The position numbers and the translations under genes are program-made. Below, in pieces: positions 43,650 to 51,439 of a stretch of DNA of 64,000 nucleotides. The notes below the pieces were generated by a model. The model saw nothing but the letters and a program-made list of their open reading frames with translations. It made no database searches and was not told the DNA's origin. Where the stretch lies: NCBI GenBank assembly GCA_046316615.1, contig JBKDAN010000051.1, positions 1 to 64,000 on the forward strand, given 5' to 3'. Every line of letters starts with the position of its first letter. Positions within the stretch are counted from its first letter, which is position 1. Source of the stretch: BJHL01 sp040378885 (GTDB lineage Bacteria > Planctomycetota > Phycisphaerae > Phycisphaerales > UBA1924).

Positions 43650-44765
43650 TTACTGCACGATCGCGCCGGTCAGAGCATTCACCTTCACGCTGCGTTCGCG
43701 ACCGCCCGACGAGACCTTCACTTCGTAGACGACGATTGTGCCCGCCATCTGCAGTTCCACTTCGGTCACCGTGCCCGCACGCACAGCCAACGCGCGGCCC
43801 ATGGCGCTCACGTGGCCGATGGCGGTCTGACCCGCCAACGCGTTGAACACCGCAACGACTTCCGCCGCGTCTTCGCTATCCAGCGATTCCGATTCCCGGC
43901 GGAAAATCGCGCCTGAGGCAGTGCCCAGACGAATCTCTTCCGCCGCAAGCGAGCCGGACTCCACCGTCTTCACTTCAATGAAGTTCTGGAAGCGGTTGCG
44001 CTCGATCTTGGCTTCCAGGAAGATCGTGCCCTCGGGCTCGGTCGCCAGCGACGTGCTGATCGCATTCGCCAGCCGCAGCGAATCACCCGTCAGCGCGACA
44101 GGATCAGGAGTCGTGCCGCCGCCCGACGGGGGGTTGTTGCCGCCGCCAGCAGGCGGGTTGTTACCACCTGAACCAGGATTCGTGCTCTGCGAAGGACGGC
44201 CCACCGTCTGCACGCTGATGATCGCGCCCGTGGCGGCATCAATACGCACTTCGGCCGCCGCGCCAGTCGTCCACATTTCAACCTTGTATGACAAGGGACG
44301 ATTGCCCGAACGCTCCAGCTTGATGTCGTGCGCACGCAGGCCGGGCACGCGGGTCTCCGCAGCAGCAGCAGCCTGCGCGAACGTCACCGTGATGGTGTTG
44401 GCCGCAGCGGCGATCTGTTGGTAGTTACGCACATCACCACCGCCAGCATTGCTGCGACGGTTACGGGTGATCGCGCCAGTCAGCGCGTTCATTTCCAGAC
44501 GGGTGCTCTGACGGAACGAAGGAGCTCCGATATCCGCGCGATACACCCAGACGCCGTCTTCGCGTTCCAGACGGAGGCGAGCAACCAGCCCGCCGGACAC
44601 GGCTGCTTGGCTGTTGTTGAAGGCCTGTTGCCAGCCGATCAGCGTTTCCGCTGCGGGCAACACGGTGTTGCGAGGAAAGTCATTCACGCCACTCGCTTGG
44701 GCCACTTGCACGCCGCCCGACGCCAGCACAACCATCAACGCCAAACCAGCCAGTTGCTTCTTCAT
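43650..44765 (-). CDS. Secreted PepSY-like repeat protein
   Basis: The 371-residue protein has a signal peptide (MKKQLAGLALMVVLASGGVQ). It has three PepSY-like beta-hairpin units, recognised by the closing phrase MNALTGAITR, IDAATGAIISVQ or VNALTGAIVQ. Between the second and third unit is a Gly/Pro/Asn linker (GSGGNNPPAGGGNNPPSGGG). PepSY domains often inhibit or chaperone peptidases outside the cell. ATG 44765 has AAGGAG six bases upstream. It is divergent from the ketosynthase genes. Confidence 0.75.
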   Translation of the reverse strand: MKKQLAGLALMVVLASGGVQVAQASGVNDFPRNTVLPAAETLIGWQQAFNNSQAAVSGGLVARLRLEREDGVWVYRADIGAPSFRQSTRLEMNALTGAITRNRRSNAGGGDVRNYQQIAAAANTITVTFAQAAAAAETRVPGLRAHDIKLERSGNRPLSYKVEMWTTGAAAEVRIDAATGAIISVQTVGRPSQSTNPGSGGNNPPAGGGNNPPSGGGTTPDPVALTGDSLRLANAISTSLATEPEGTIFLEAKIERNRFQNFIEVKTVESGSLAAEEIRLGTASGAIFRRESESLDSEDAAEVVAVFNALAGQTAIGHVSAMGRALAVRAGTVTEVELQMAGTIVVYEVKVSSGGRERSVKVNALTGAIVQ

Positions 44766-44939
44766 GACCTGCTCCTTCACGTTCACGCTCTGGGCGAGAA
44801 CAGATGTTTCGCACAGTTTCCGGGCCCTTCGACCCCATACGACAGGGGGTCGACCACGTTCATGCGTCAACTCCATCGTCGGACTGTCAACATTCCATCA
44901 GTAAATTCCACCCTTGCCGGGTGCCATAACCTCCCTGCA

Positions 44940-46286
44940 ATGGCTCGTCGCGTCGTGATTACAGGTATTGGAACCGTCAGTGCTCTGGGAGTCGGCACCC
45001 AGGCGATGTGGCAGTCTCTCTGCGCCGGCTCCACCGGCATCGCCGTGCCCGCACGCATGGACCTCTCGGGTTTTCCCTGTCAGCTTGGCGCCGAGATCAA
45101 GCCAGCACCCGGTGAATTCTCCGCCAAGGACTTCGTGCCCAAGAGCTATCGCAAAGCCGTGAAAGTCATGGCTCGCGACACCGAGATCGCCGTCGCCTCC
45201 GCCAAGGAAGCCTTCGACGATGCGAAAATCCTGACCCGCGCTGCCGAAGGACAGCCCACGACCTTCCCCCCGCCGCGTCTGGGTTGCCAGATCGGCGCCG
45301 GCCTCATCGCCGCTGAAACTCTCGAACTGACCAGCGCCCTCGCCACCAGCGTCAACGATCGCGGCGAATTCGATTACTCGCGCTGGGGCACCATTCCCCA
45401 GCACGAAGGCCAAACCGTCGGCGGCATGAACAACTTGCAGCCCCTCTGGATGCTCAAGTACCTGCCCAACATGCTGGCCTGCCACGTCACCATCATCCAT
45501 GGCAACGAAGGCCCCAGCAACACCATCACCTGCGGCGAAGCCAGCGGCCTGCTCTCCATCGGTGAAGCCGCCCGGGTCATCGAGCGAGACGCCGCCGATG
45601 TCTCCATCGCCGGCAGCGCCGAAAGCAAGCTCAGCCTCATGGGCACCTTGCGCATGAGCCTTGCCAATCGCTACGGCAATCTGCCCGCAACCAGCGACCC
45701 CACCACTGCCGTCCGCCCCTATGACCCCTCCAGCCCCGGCGGCGTGCCCGGCGAAGGCGGCGGCCTGCTCATCCTCGAAGAACACACCAGCGCCGTCAAG
45801 CGTGGCGTGCCGATCTACGCCCGCGTCGCCGGCTTCGGCGCAGCACACAACGCTCGCCGCGATGTCCCCGCGGGCGAGCGCAACCTTGGTCTCGCCTTCG
45901 CAATCCACGCTGCCCTGCGTGATGCCGACTGCCAGCCCGAGGACATCGACGTCATCGTGCCCCAGGCCGCCGGCGCGCCATCGACGGATCAGCAGGAGTT
46001 CCTCGCCCTCAAGAGCATCTTCGGCGAGCGGCTTGCAACCGTGCCTTGCATCGCTGTCGCCCCCGCGCTGGGCGACTGCGCCGCCGGCAACGGCGGACTG
46101 CAGGCCGCGGTCGGCGCCCTCATCATCAGGCACCAAACGCTTCCCGCCCGCCTTGGTGCGGCCAACCTGCCCGCCTGGCCCGGCGCAGCCCGGGCCGCGT
46201 CGAGCCGCCAGCAGGTCAAGAATGTACTCGTCTGTAGCAGCAGCCTCGCGGGTCAGAACGCGGCTCTGGTGTTGCAGGCGATCTGA
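44940..46286 (+). CDS. Ketosynthase-like chain-length-factor (KS-beta) lacking catalytic residues
   Basis: The 448-residue thiolase-fold protein has the ketosynthase start MARRVVITGIGTVSALGVGT, and its N- and C-terminal halves match KAS-type folds. Aligning it without gaps to the KS-alpha two genes on, the nucleophilic Cys becomes E200 (SNTITCGEASG). The first catalytic His becomes Q342 (DVIVPQAAGAP) and the second becomes D379 (PALGDCAAG). It therefore cannot condense, but fits a KS-beta partner like the chain-length factors of type II polyketide and aryl-polyene systems. The ATG is at 44940; no Shine-Dalgarno is evident. The divergent neighbour is the PepSY gene. Confidence 0.8.
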   Translation: MARRVVITGIGTVSALGVGTQAMWQSLCAGSTGIAVPARMDLSGFPCQLGAEIKPAPGEFSAKDFVPKSYRKAVKVMARDTEIAVASAKEAFDDAKILTRAAEGQPTTFPPPRLGCQIGAGLIAAETLELTSALATSVNDRGEFDYSRWGTIPQHEGQTVGGMNNLQPLWMLKYLPNMLACHVTIIHGNEGPSNTITCGEASGLLSIGEAARVIERDAADVSIAGSAESKLSLMGTLRMSLANRYGNLPATSDPTTAVRPYDPSSPGGVPGEGGGLLILEEHTSAVKRGVPIYARVAGFGAAHNARRDVPAGERNLGLAFAIHAALRDADCQPEDIDVIVPQAAGAPSTDQQEFLALKSIFGERLATVPCIAVAPALGDCAAGNGGLQAAVGALIIRHQTLPARLGAANLPAWPGAARAASSRQQVKNVLVCSSSLAGQNAALVLQAI

Positions 46287-46392
46287 GAACAGAGAACGGA
46301 GAACAGACAGCAGTTTGGTGCATACCCCCGCTCTCTGTTCTTTGCCCTCTGTTCGCCGCCCTCCGCCTTCAGCACAACAACGGAGTTCATCA
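46287..46392. repeat. Imperfect inverted repeat before the GxxExxY gene
   Basis: GAGAACAGAGAACGGAGAAC near 46287 recurs inverted as CTCTCTGTTCTTTGCCCTCT near 46331, so the 106-bp spacer could fold back on itself. Its base composition (short A/G-rich words) is unlike the surrounding genes. Confidence 0.5.
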
Positions 46393-47013
46393 ATGTCCAA
46401 CGAAGACTACCAAGGCTCTCGCTACTCCAACGATCGCAACGACCGCGGCGGTGATCGTGGCGGTGATCGCGGAGGCGACCGCAATCGCGGACGCGGCGGC
46501 TATCGCGGCGGCGGCGGCGGACGTGGCAGCGACGACCGTCGCGGCATTCCCCTCTCCGCTCTCGACGCAGCCACGACCGAAGCCAGCCGCAAAGCCATCG
46601 GCGCAGCGATCGAAGTGCACAAGCTGCTCGGCCCGGGCTACGACGAAACCGCGTACACCAACGCGCTCAAGATGGAACTCGACGCACTCAGCGTCTCGTA
46701 CAAGCACGGGCACAACATCCCCGTCATGTACCGCGACCGCAAAGTGGGCGAAGCCGCGACTGACCTGTTCATCGATGGCAAGTTCTTCCTCGAGATCATG
46801 GCCCGCCCCGGTCCTGTCACGACCTACGAACGCCTCGAACTGCGCGCCAAGCTCAAGGCCGCCGACCTCGAACTGGGCCTCATCATCAACTTCGCCGAAC
46901 GCCGCCTCAAGGACGGCCTCGTCCGCGTCGTGAATATCGACAAAATCACCAAAGAACGCGGCATCACCCTCGACGAGGGCGATGATGAAGGTGACAGTGA
47001 GTTTGATCAATAA
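46393..47013 (+). CDS. GxxExxY-family protein with an RGG-rich N-terminus
   Basis: The 206-residue protein has two parts. Residues 8-50 are almost only Arg/Gly/Asp/Asn with repeated GGDR and RGG, an RNA-binding RGG-box-like segment. Residues 60-190 form a GxxExxY domain (IGAAIEVHKLLGPGYDETAY, KMELDALSVSYKHGHNIPV, VGEAATDLFIDGKFFLEI). This is a PDDEXK-like fold of unknown activity, common in many bacteria. The usual GxxExxY proteins are about 125 residues, so the RGG part is an addition. It sits between the KS-beta and KS-alpha genes in the same direction, with repeat-rich spacers on both sides. Confidence 0.85.
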   Translation: MSNEDYQGSRYSNDRNDRGGDRGGDRGGDRNRGRGGYRGGGGGRGSDDRRGIPLSALDAATTEASRKAIGAAIEVHKLLGPGYDETAYTNALKMELDALSVSYKHGHNIPVMYRDRKVGEAATDLFIDGKFFLEIMARPGPVTTYERLELRAKLKAADLELGLIINFAERRLKDGLVRVVNIDKITKERGITLDEGDDEGDSEFDQ

Positions 47014-47015
47014 TG

Positions 47016-47202
47016 AGGCACTAGGGATTGGGGATGAGGCATGAGTGAAATGCACCTGCTTTTCATAGCCGTGGGGCCGCGTGCCCTTCGCCCTCCTTCT
47101 CTTGTGTTTTGACGTTAGTGCCCAGTGCCTAGTCCCTGATGCGTCCTACGCCTTCCCGTCTTCCTGTCTTCCCCCTCATGCCCAATGCCTAATCCCTAAT
47201 GC
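47016..47202. repeat. Three copies of a 24-26 bp intergenic repeat
   Basis: TGCCCAGTGCCTAGTCCCTG (from 47120) and TGCCCAATGCCTAATCCCTA (from 47180) are direct copies. A third copy lies inverted at 47016-47045 (AGGCACTAGGGATTGGGGAT on the plus strand). The rightmost copy runs into the ATG of the KS-alpha gene. No gene lies in this 185-bp gap. Confidence 0.75.
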
Positions 47203-48566
47203 CTACTCCCGTCGTCATCACCGGTATGGGCTGGGTCACTCCTCTGGGCAGTGACGTGGAATCCGTCTGGGCCAAACTGCTCAACGGCATGACCGCCATC
47301 GGGCCCGTCACGCGGTTTGATGCCTCAACCTTCGCCACCAACTTCGCGGCAGAAGTAAGGAACTTCCACCTCGCCCACTTTCTGGCGGAGCACGACCGCT
47401 TCTCGCACGTGGGACTCAGCAGCCAGTTCGCGCTGGCCGCCGCCGCTCAGGCGTGGCGTCAAGCCGGCCTTGGCCACGAAGGCGGCCCCGCAGCAGGCGG
47501 CGCATTCCGCGTGTCGCCCAGTGCCTGGTTTGATCCGTCGCGCATGGGCATCTACCTCGGCGCGGGCGAAGGCAGCCTGGACTATTCGCACTTCCTCGCG
47601 ACCAACCTCGCAGGCTGGAAGGCTGACTCACGCACCATCGACGATCGTGCCTGGGCAAGTGAAGGCCTGCGACGCATGACGCGCACCGTCGAGATTGAGC
47701 AGGAACCCAGCAGCACGCTCACGCATCTCGCCGAAGCATTTGGATGCATGGGCCCCAGCTTCAACTGCATGACGGCCTGCGCCGCCAGCACGCAGGCTGT
47801 GGGCGAAGCCTTTGAAATCATCCGCCGAGGCGACGCCGATCTCATGTTCGCAGGCGGCGCGCACAGCATGATCCACCTGCTGGGCATGACCGGCTTCATT
47901 CGCCTCACCGCCATGAGCACCAATCGCGAAGAGATGGCCCACGCCGCCAAGCCTTTCGACGCCGAACGCGACGGATTCGTGATGGGTGAAGGCGCCGGCA
48001 TGCTGATCCTCGAAAGTGCCGAGCACGCTCTCAATCGCGGCGCCAAGATCATCGCCGAAGTCGCCGGCTATGGCTCCTCCGCCGACGCGTATCGCATCAC
48101 CGATATCGACCCCGACGGCAAGGGCGCCATCGCCGCGATGTCGCAAGCCTGCCGCCAAGCCGGCATCTCCCCGCGCGAGCGCGGGCCTGACGGCCGCCCG
48201 CTGGTCCATTACATCAGCGCACACGGCACAGGCACCAAAGAGAACGACCGCATCGAAACCCGCGCCGTCAAGGGCCTCTTCGGCGACCTCGCGAAGGACG
48301 TCCCCTTCAGCAGCGTGAAGAGCATGCTGGGCCACCTCATTCAAGCCGCTGGCGCCGTGGAACTCATGACCTGCGTCAAGGCCATCGAAACCGGCATGCT
48401 GCCGCCCACGATGAATCTCACGACGCCCGACCCCGAGTGCGACCTTGACCACGTGCCCAACGCCGCTCGCGATCTTCGCAACAAGGGCGTTGAAGTGTGC
48501 CTGAGCAACAGCTTCGGCTTCGGTGGGCAAAACGACACCCTCTGCATTCGCAGGTGGCGCAACTGA
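47199..48566 (+). CDS. Beta-ketoacyl synthase, KAS II/KS-alpha type
   Basis: The 455-residue ketosynthase is intact. It has the nucleophile C194 in CMTACAASTQAVGEA, the first His in VHYISAHGTGTKEND, and the second in FSSVKSMLGHLIQAAGAVE. It elongates an acyl chain on an acyl carrier protein. Because a catalytically dead KS-beta partner lies 0.9 kb upstream in the same direction, it is better seen as KS-alpha of a heterodimer than as fatty-acid FabF (inference). No ACP, ketoreductase or dehydratase gene is in the window. The ATG overlaps a repeat copy and no Shine-Dalgarno is seen. Confidence 0.88.
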   Translation: MPTPVVITGMGWVTPLGSDVESVWAKLLNGMTAIGPVTRFDASTFATNFAAEVRNFHLAHFLAEHDRFSHVGLSSQFALAAAAQAWRQAGLGHEGGPAAGGAFRVSPSAWFDPSRMGIYLGAGEGSLDYSHFLATNLAGWKADSRTIDDRAWASEGLRRMTRTVEIEQEPSSTLTHLAEAFGCMGPSFNCMTACAASTQAVGEAFEIIRRGDADLMFAGGAHSMIHLLGMTGFIRLTAMSTNREEMAHAAKPFDAERDGFVMGEGAGMLILESAEHALNRGAKIIAEVAGYGSSADAYRITDIDPDGKGAIAAMSQACRQAGISPRERGPDGRPLVHYISAHGTGTKENDRIETRAVKGLFGDLAKDVPFSSVKSMLGHLIQAAGAVELMTCVKAIETGMLPPTMNLTTPDPECDLDHVPNAARDLRNKGVEVCLSNSFGFGGQNDTLCIRRWRN

Positions 48567-48724
48567 CGTGCACCCCAACAGTTCGTGCCACATGTTCGCT
48601 GCTCGGAGCGAGTCGGTGAATCTTGCATAAACAGTCAGCGTTCGCGTGCGCTAAATCCGCTGCGACATGACCCAACTGGTCTGCGCCAGCTCGAATGCCG
48701 AATCACAACTGCCGAATGCCGCGC

Positions 48725-49534
48725 TTACGCCAACCGCGCCCGATCCAACGCCTCTTTGCACGCCTGCAACAGCCGCTCGCGGGCACGCTCGCTTTCGCCG
48801 GGCTTCACACGCAGCGACACCACCCACCGCTGCTTCAGATCATCCACTGCGGTCAGCGTCGCAGCAGGCAGCGCTCCCTCCGCGCGTCCTCGCACGTTCG
48901 ACGCGCTCTGCACCAGCGTGTCGCGCACCATGTCAATGCTCGCGCCCAAACCCGCCCCAAGCGGCACACTCACCGTACTTGTCTGCTCATGTGACAAATT
49001 CTCGACGCTTCCCGCCAGCACCTGCGCATTGGGAATGGTGACGAGCCGCGAATCCCCCGCTCGCAGCCGCGTGGCAAACAGCGTGATCGCCTCCACCGTC
49101 CCCGTCTGCGAGCCCGCGTGTACCACATCGCCGACTTCGTAAGGCCGGGTGATCTGCAGAGCCAGTCCCGCCGCGATGTTCGCCAGCGTGTTCTGCAACG
49201 CAAAGCCAGCCGCCAGCCCTGCTGCGATGCCCGCAGCGAGCCCCACACTGCCCAGCACCGCCACAAAGCTGGCGGTATTGATGCCGAAGATACCCAGCGC
49301 GACAAACCCCGCCACCAGCAGAATCGCATATCGCGCCACCCGCGAGAACACATGCGAAAGGCTCTTCTCCACCCGCGCCTGCGCCATGCTGCGCTCAATC
49401 AGGGACGACACCCATCGCGCGAGAAGCCACGCCGCCGCCATGAAAAGCACAACCTTCAGCGCCGGCACACCGTACTCGGTTGCGCGCTGATTCCAGACTT
49501 CCCACGTGTTTTCCGCCGCAAGCATGCGATGCAT
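48725..49534 (-). CDS. MscS-family mechanosensitive channel
   Basis: The 269-residue protein has three membrane helices, the third being the pore helix (LGSVGLAAGIAAGLAAGFALQN). The beta domain of MscS follows, with ITRPYEVGDVVHAGSQTGTV and LVTIPNAQVLAGSVENLSH. Such channels release ions when membrane tension rises. The protein is similar to the neighbour 22 bp upstream, which suggests a tandem duplication. The start is ATG 49534; ATG 49525 is an alternative. Confidence 0.9.
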   Translation of the reverse strand: MHRMLAAENTWEVWNQRATEYGVPALKVVLFMAAAWLLARWVSSLIERSMAQARVEKSLSHVFSRVARYAILLVAGFVALGIFGINTASFVAVLGSVGLAAGIAAGLAAGFALQNTLANIAAGLALQITRPYEVGDVVHAGSQTGTVEAITLFATRLRAGDSRLVTIPNAQVLAGSVENLSHEQTSTVSVPLGAGLGASIDMVRDTLVQSASNVRGRAEGALPAATLTAVDDLKQRWVVSLRVKPGESERARERLLQACKEALDRARLA

Positions 49535-49556
49535 GCCTGTTTCATCGGGCGTTGCG

Positions 49557-50432
49557 TCACACGTTCTTGACGAGCGTGACAGGAGCCGCCGGGCCCATGC
49601 CCTTCGCCGCGATCACCATGTTCAGAGCCAGCAGCAGCCGTTCCTTTACCGCGTCCAGTTCGCCCGTCGCGCACCACACCGACACATTGAACGAAGTGGC
49701 CGCTCCCATGCCCGTCAGCGCAATCGCCGGCGGCTTGCTCGCATCCCGCCCCGCCACCGCCGACGCCGCCTGCGTGAGCGCCAGCTTTGCAGCCTCCACG
49801 CTCACGCTTCCATCCACCTGCACCGTCACATCCGCCACGCGCTGCGGGTGATACGTCGCATTCGTGATAACGCCGCTCACAATCGCCCCGTTCGGCACGA
49901 TGATCCGGCGGTTGTCAGGCGTATCCAGCATGGTGGAGAACAGCCCGATCTCATGAATAATGCCGGTCTGGCCGCCCGCCGTCACAAAGTCACCGACCTT
50001 GAAGGGGCGGAAGATCAGCAGCATCACGCCGCTCGCGATATGGCTGAGCGAACCCTGCAGCGCAAGACCGATGGCCACACCCACCGAACCCAGCACCGCC
50101 ACAAGACTCGCGACTTGCACGCCAAACGACGCAAGGCATGTGATCGCGACAGCCGCAATCACAAACCACCGCACGATATTGCCCAGAAACCGCGCCAGCG
50201 TCTCATCCAGATTGGCCTTGCGACACGCCGTGCTCGCCAGCTTGCTCAACCACCCCGCGATGATCCACCCAATGACCAGAATGAAGACCGCCTTGACGAC
50301 GGGAATGCCGTACGTCTCAATCAACTGCAGCAGTCGATCAGGCGCGACCCCCACCGCTTGTTGCACGGTTTCGGGCGCGGTCAGCGCAGGCGGAGCGGGA
50401 GGAGTGACAGCGGCGGCAAGCATGAAAAGCAT
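49557..50432 (-). CDS. MscS-family mechanosensitive channel (paralogue)
   Basis: The 291-residue channel has a short Pro/Ala-rich N-terminus, three membrane helices and the pore helix LGSVGVAIGLALQGSLSHIA. The beta domain follows (IFRPFKVGDFVTAGGQTGII, RRIIVPNGAIVSGVITN). ATG 50432 has GGAGA six bases upstream, so the longer open frame is not used. It is transcribed with the downstream paralogue, and a terminator lies before it. Confidence 0.92.
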   Translation of the reverse strand: MLFMLAAAVTPPAPPALTAPETVQQAVGVAPDRLLQLIETYGIPVVKAVFILVIGWIIAGWLSKLASTACRKANLDETLARFLGNIVRWFVIAAVAITCLASFGVQVASLVAVLGSVGVAIGLALQGSLSHIASGVMLLIFRPFKVGDFVTAGGQTGIIHEIGLFSTMLDTPDNRRIIVPNGAIVSGVITNATYHPQRVADVTVQVDGSVSVEAAKLALTQAASAVAGRDASKPPAIALTGMGAATSFNVSVWCATGELDAVKERLLLALNMVIAAKGMGPAAPVTLVKNV

Positions 50433-50494
50433 GTGTTTCTCCGAGAAGCCGCGATCGTACCACGAAGAGGTGCCGCGCGACAGCACGCATCTCC

Positions 50495-50530
50495 CCAAAA
50501 AAGAACCGACCCCGCAACGAGCGCGGGGCC
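50495..50530 (-). terminator. Terminator upstream of the mechanosensitive-channel genes
   Basis: On the minus strand a GC-rich stem (CCCCGC against GCGGGG, extended by GC pairs) is followed by TTCTTTTTT. It lies 63 bp upstream of the channel start, so it ends transcription from the right, that is, of the gene at 50910-51299 or of the structured element at 50739-50834. Confidence 0.7.
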
Positions 50531-50738
50531 GGGGTGACACGCGCGAGTCGGGTGGGGGGCGGCCGACATCGCAACGCATCAATCTGTGACGTTCACGCCT
50601 GCGAAGCGTGAACGCGAAGGAACAGGACATGCGATAACCCATCGCTGCAAGGCGACGTCATCAGGGACATCCATGCGGCGACCACGCCTGAATCATGCAG
50701 ACTTGTGTAGAAATACCGTAACTTATCTGAAGCAACTG

Positions 50739-50834
50739 GCGATCGGGCTCAGCCGTCAGGCCAAGCCGCAGCCGGGTCATCGCCTATCGCGCAGGCAACC
50801 AAGGGCCTCCACGCAGACTGCGTGCAGCGCGATA
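50739..50834. ncRNA. Candidate structured RNA element (hairpin plus three-way junction)
   Basis: Read on either strand, the block folds well. GCGAT/ATCGC (50739-50783) closes a hairpin with a GGCT/AGCC inner stem. Then the 8-bp perfect stem TATCGCGC/GCGCGATA (50785-50792 with 50827-50834) encloses two arms: AGGC/GCCT with an 8-nt loop, and CACGCA/TGCGTG with a 3-nt loop. No known riboswitch consensus matched by eye. A minus-strand terminator lies 209 bp downstream in that direction, so a small RNA or a long 3' UTR is possible. Confidence 0.35.
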
Positions 50835-50909
50835 CCGACTTAACAGAATCACCTGAAGAAAAGCCAGAAGAACCCTGACTGAAGAACACCCGATGCCGAA
50901 GAACTCGGC

Positions 50910-51299
50910 TTAGGCCGCGATGAGCTTGCGAACCGCAACACCCATGCGCAGCATGTAGACCACACCAACGACTGCCGCCAGGCTGACCAGCGCCATCAAG
51001 GCGCTCGCGGCCATCATGGTGCTCGTCGCCACAGGCGAGACCGGTTCAAGCTTTGCCTGCATCGCCGCGTGCACCTGCTCCTGCTGACTGACAGGAACCA
51101 GCGCCTTGAGCAACGCAGTCTGCCCCCAGATGACGCCAATGACGGCGGCAAAGAGGCACCAGTGCCGAGCGATCATCTTCCATCGTGCCACGCTGCTGCG
51201 CCCCTGAAAGAGCCGAATGAGCTCGTGGAAGGGCATCCACAGCGAAAGCAGAAGATAGAACATCCCACCAACACCAGTTCCCGGAAGACCGGCAAACAT
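50910..51299 (-). CDS. Small membrane protein of unknown function
   Basis: The 129-residue protein has hydrophobic stretches at about residues 13-22, 44-66 and 97-122. A basic/aromatic loop lies between the first two (LFQGRSSVARWKMIARHW). I do not recognise the family. ATG 51299 has AAAGG six bases upstream and a -10-like TATACT box at 51329-51334. It is a single-gene transcript, separate from the glycosyltransferase to its right. Confidence 0.6.
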   Translation of the reverse strand: MFAGLPGTGVGGMFYLLLSLWMPFHELIRLFQGRSSVARWKMIARHWCLFAAVIGVIWGQTALLKALVPVSQQEQVHAAMQAKLEPVSPVATSTMMAASALMALVSLAAVVGVVYMLRMGVAVRKLIAA

Positions 51300-51328
51300 A
51301 AGAAACCTTTCAGAATTTCCGGGCAGTT

Positions 51329-51334
51329 AGTATA
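51329..51334 (-). promoter_or_regulatory. -10 box of the small membrane protein gene
   Basis: TATACT on the minus strand, 29 bases upstream of the ATG. No clear -35 hexamer lies 16-18 bp further upstream. Confidence 0.3.
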
Positions 51335-51439
51335 CGTAAACTTTACCCGGTAGGATCCAAACTAGTTGTTACTTTTGGTCAGTTGTATGCGTAATCCCAA
51401 AGTCTCGGGCCGCATCATGATGTGCCGAAAGAGCTTGCG

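Noticed and set aside
50661..50780. A 39-codon minus-strand frame starting MTRLRLGLTAEPDRQ in the structured element
   Set aside because: No Shine-Dalgarno sequence, and it overlaps the strong stem-loops of the candidate RNA. Chance is more likely.
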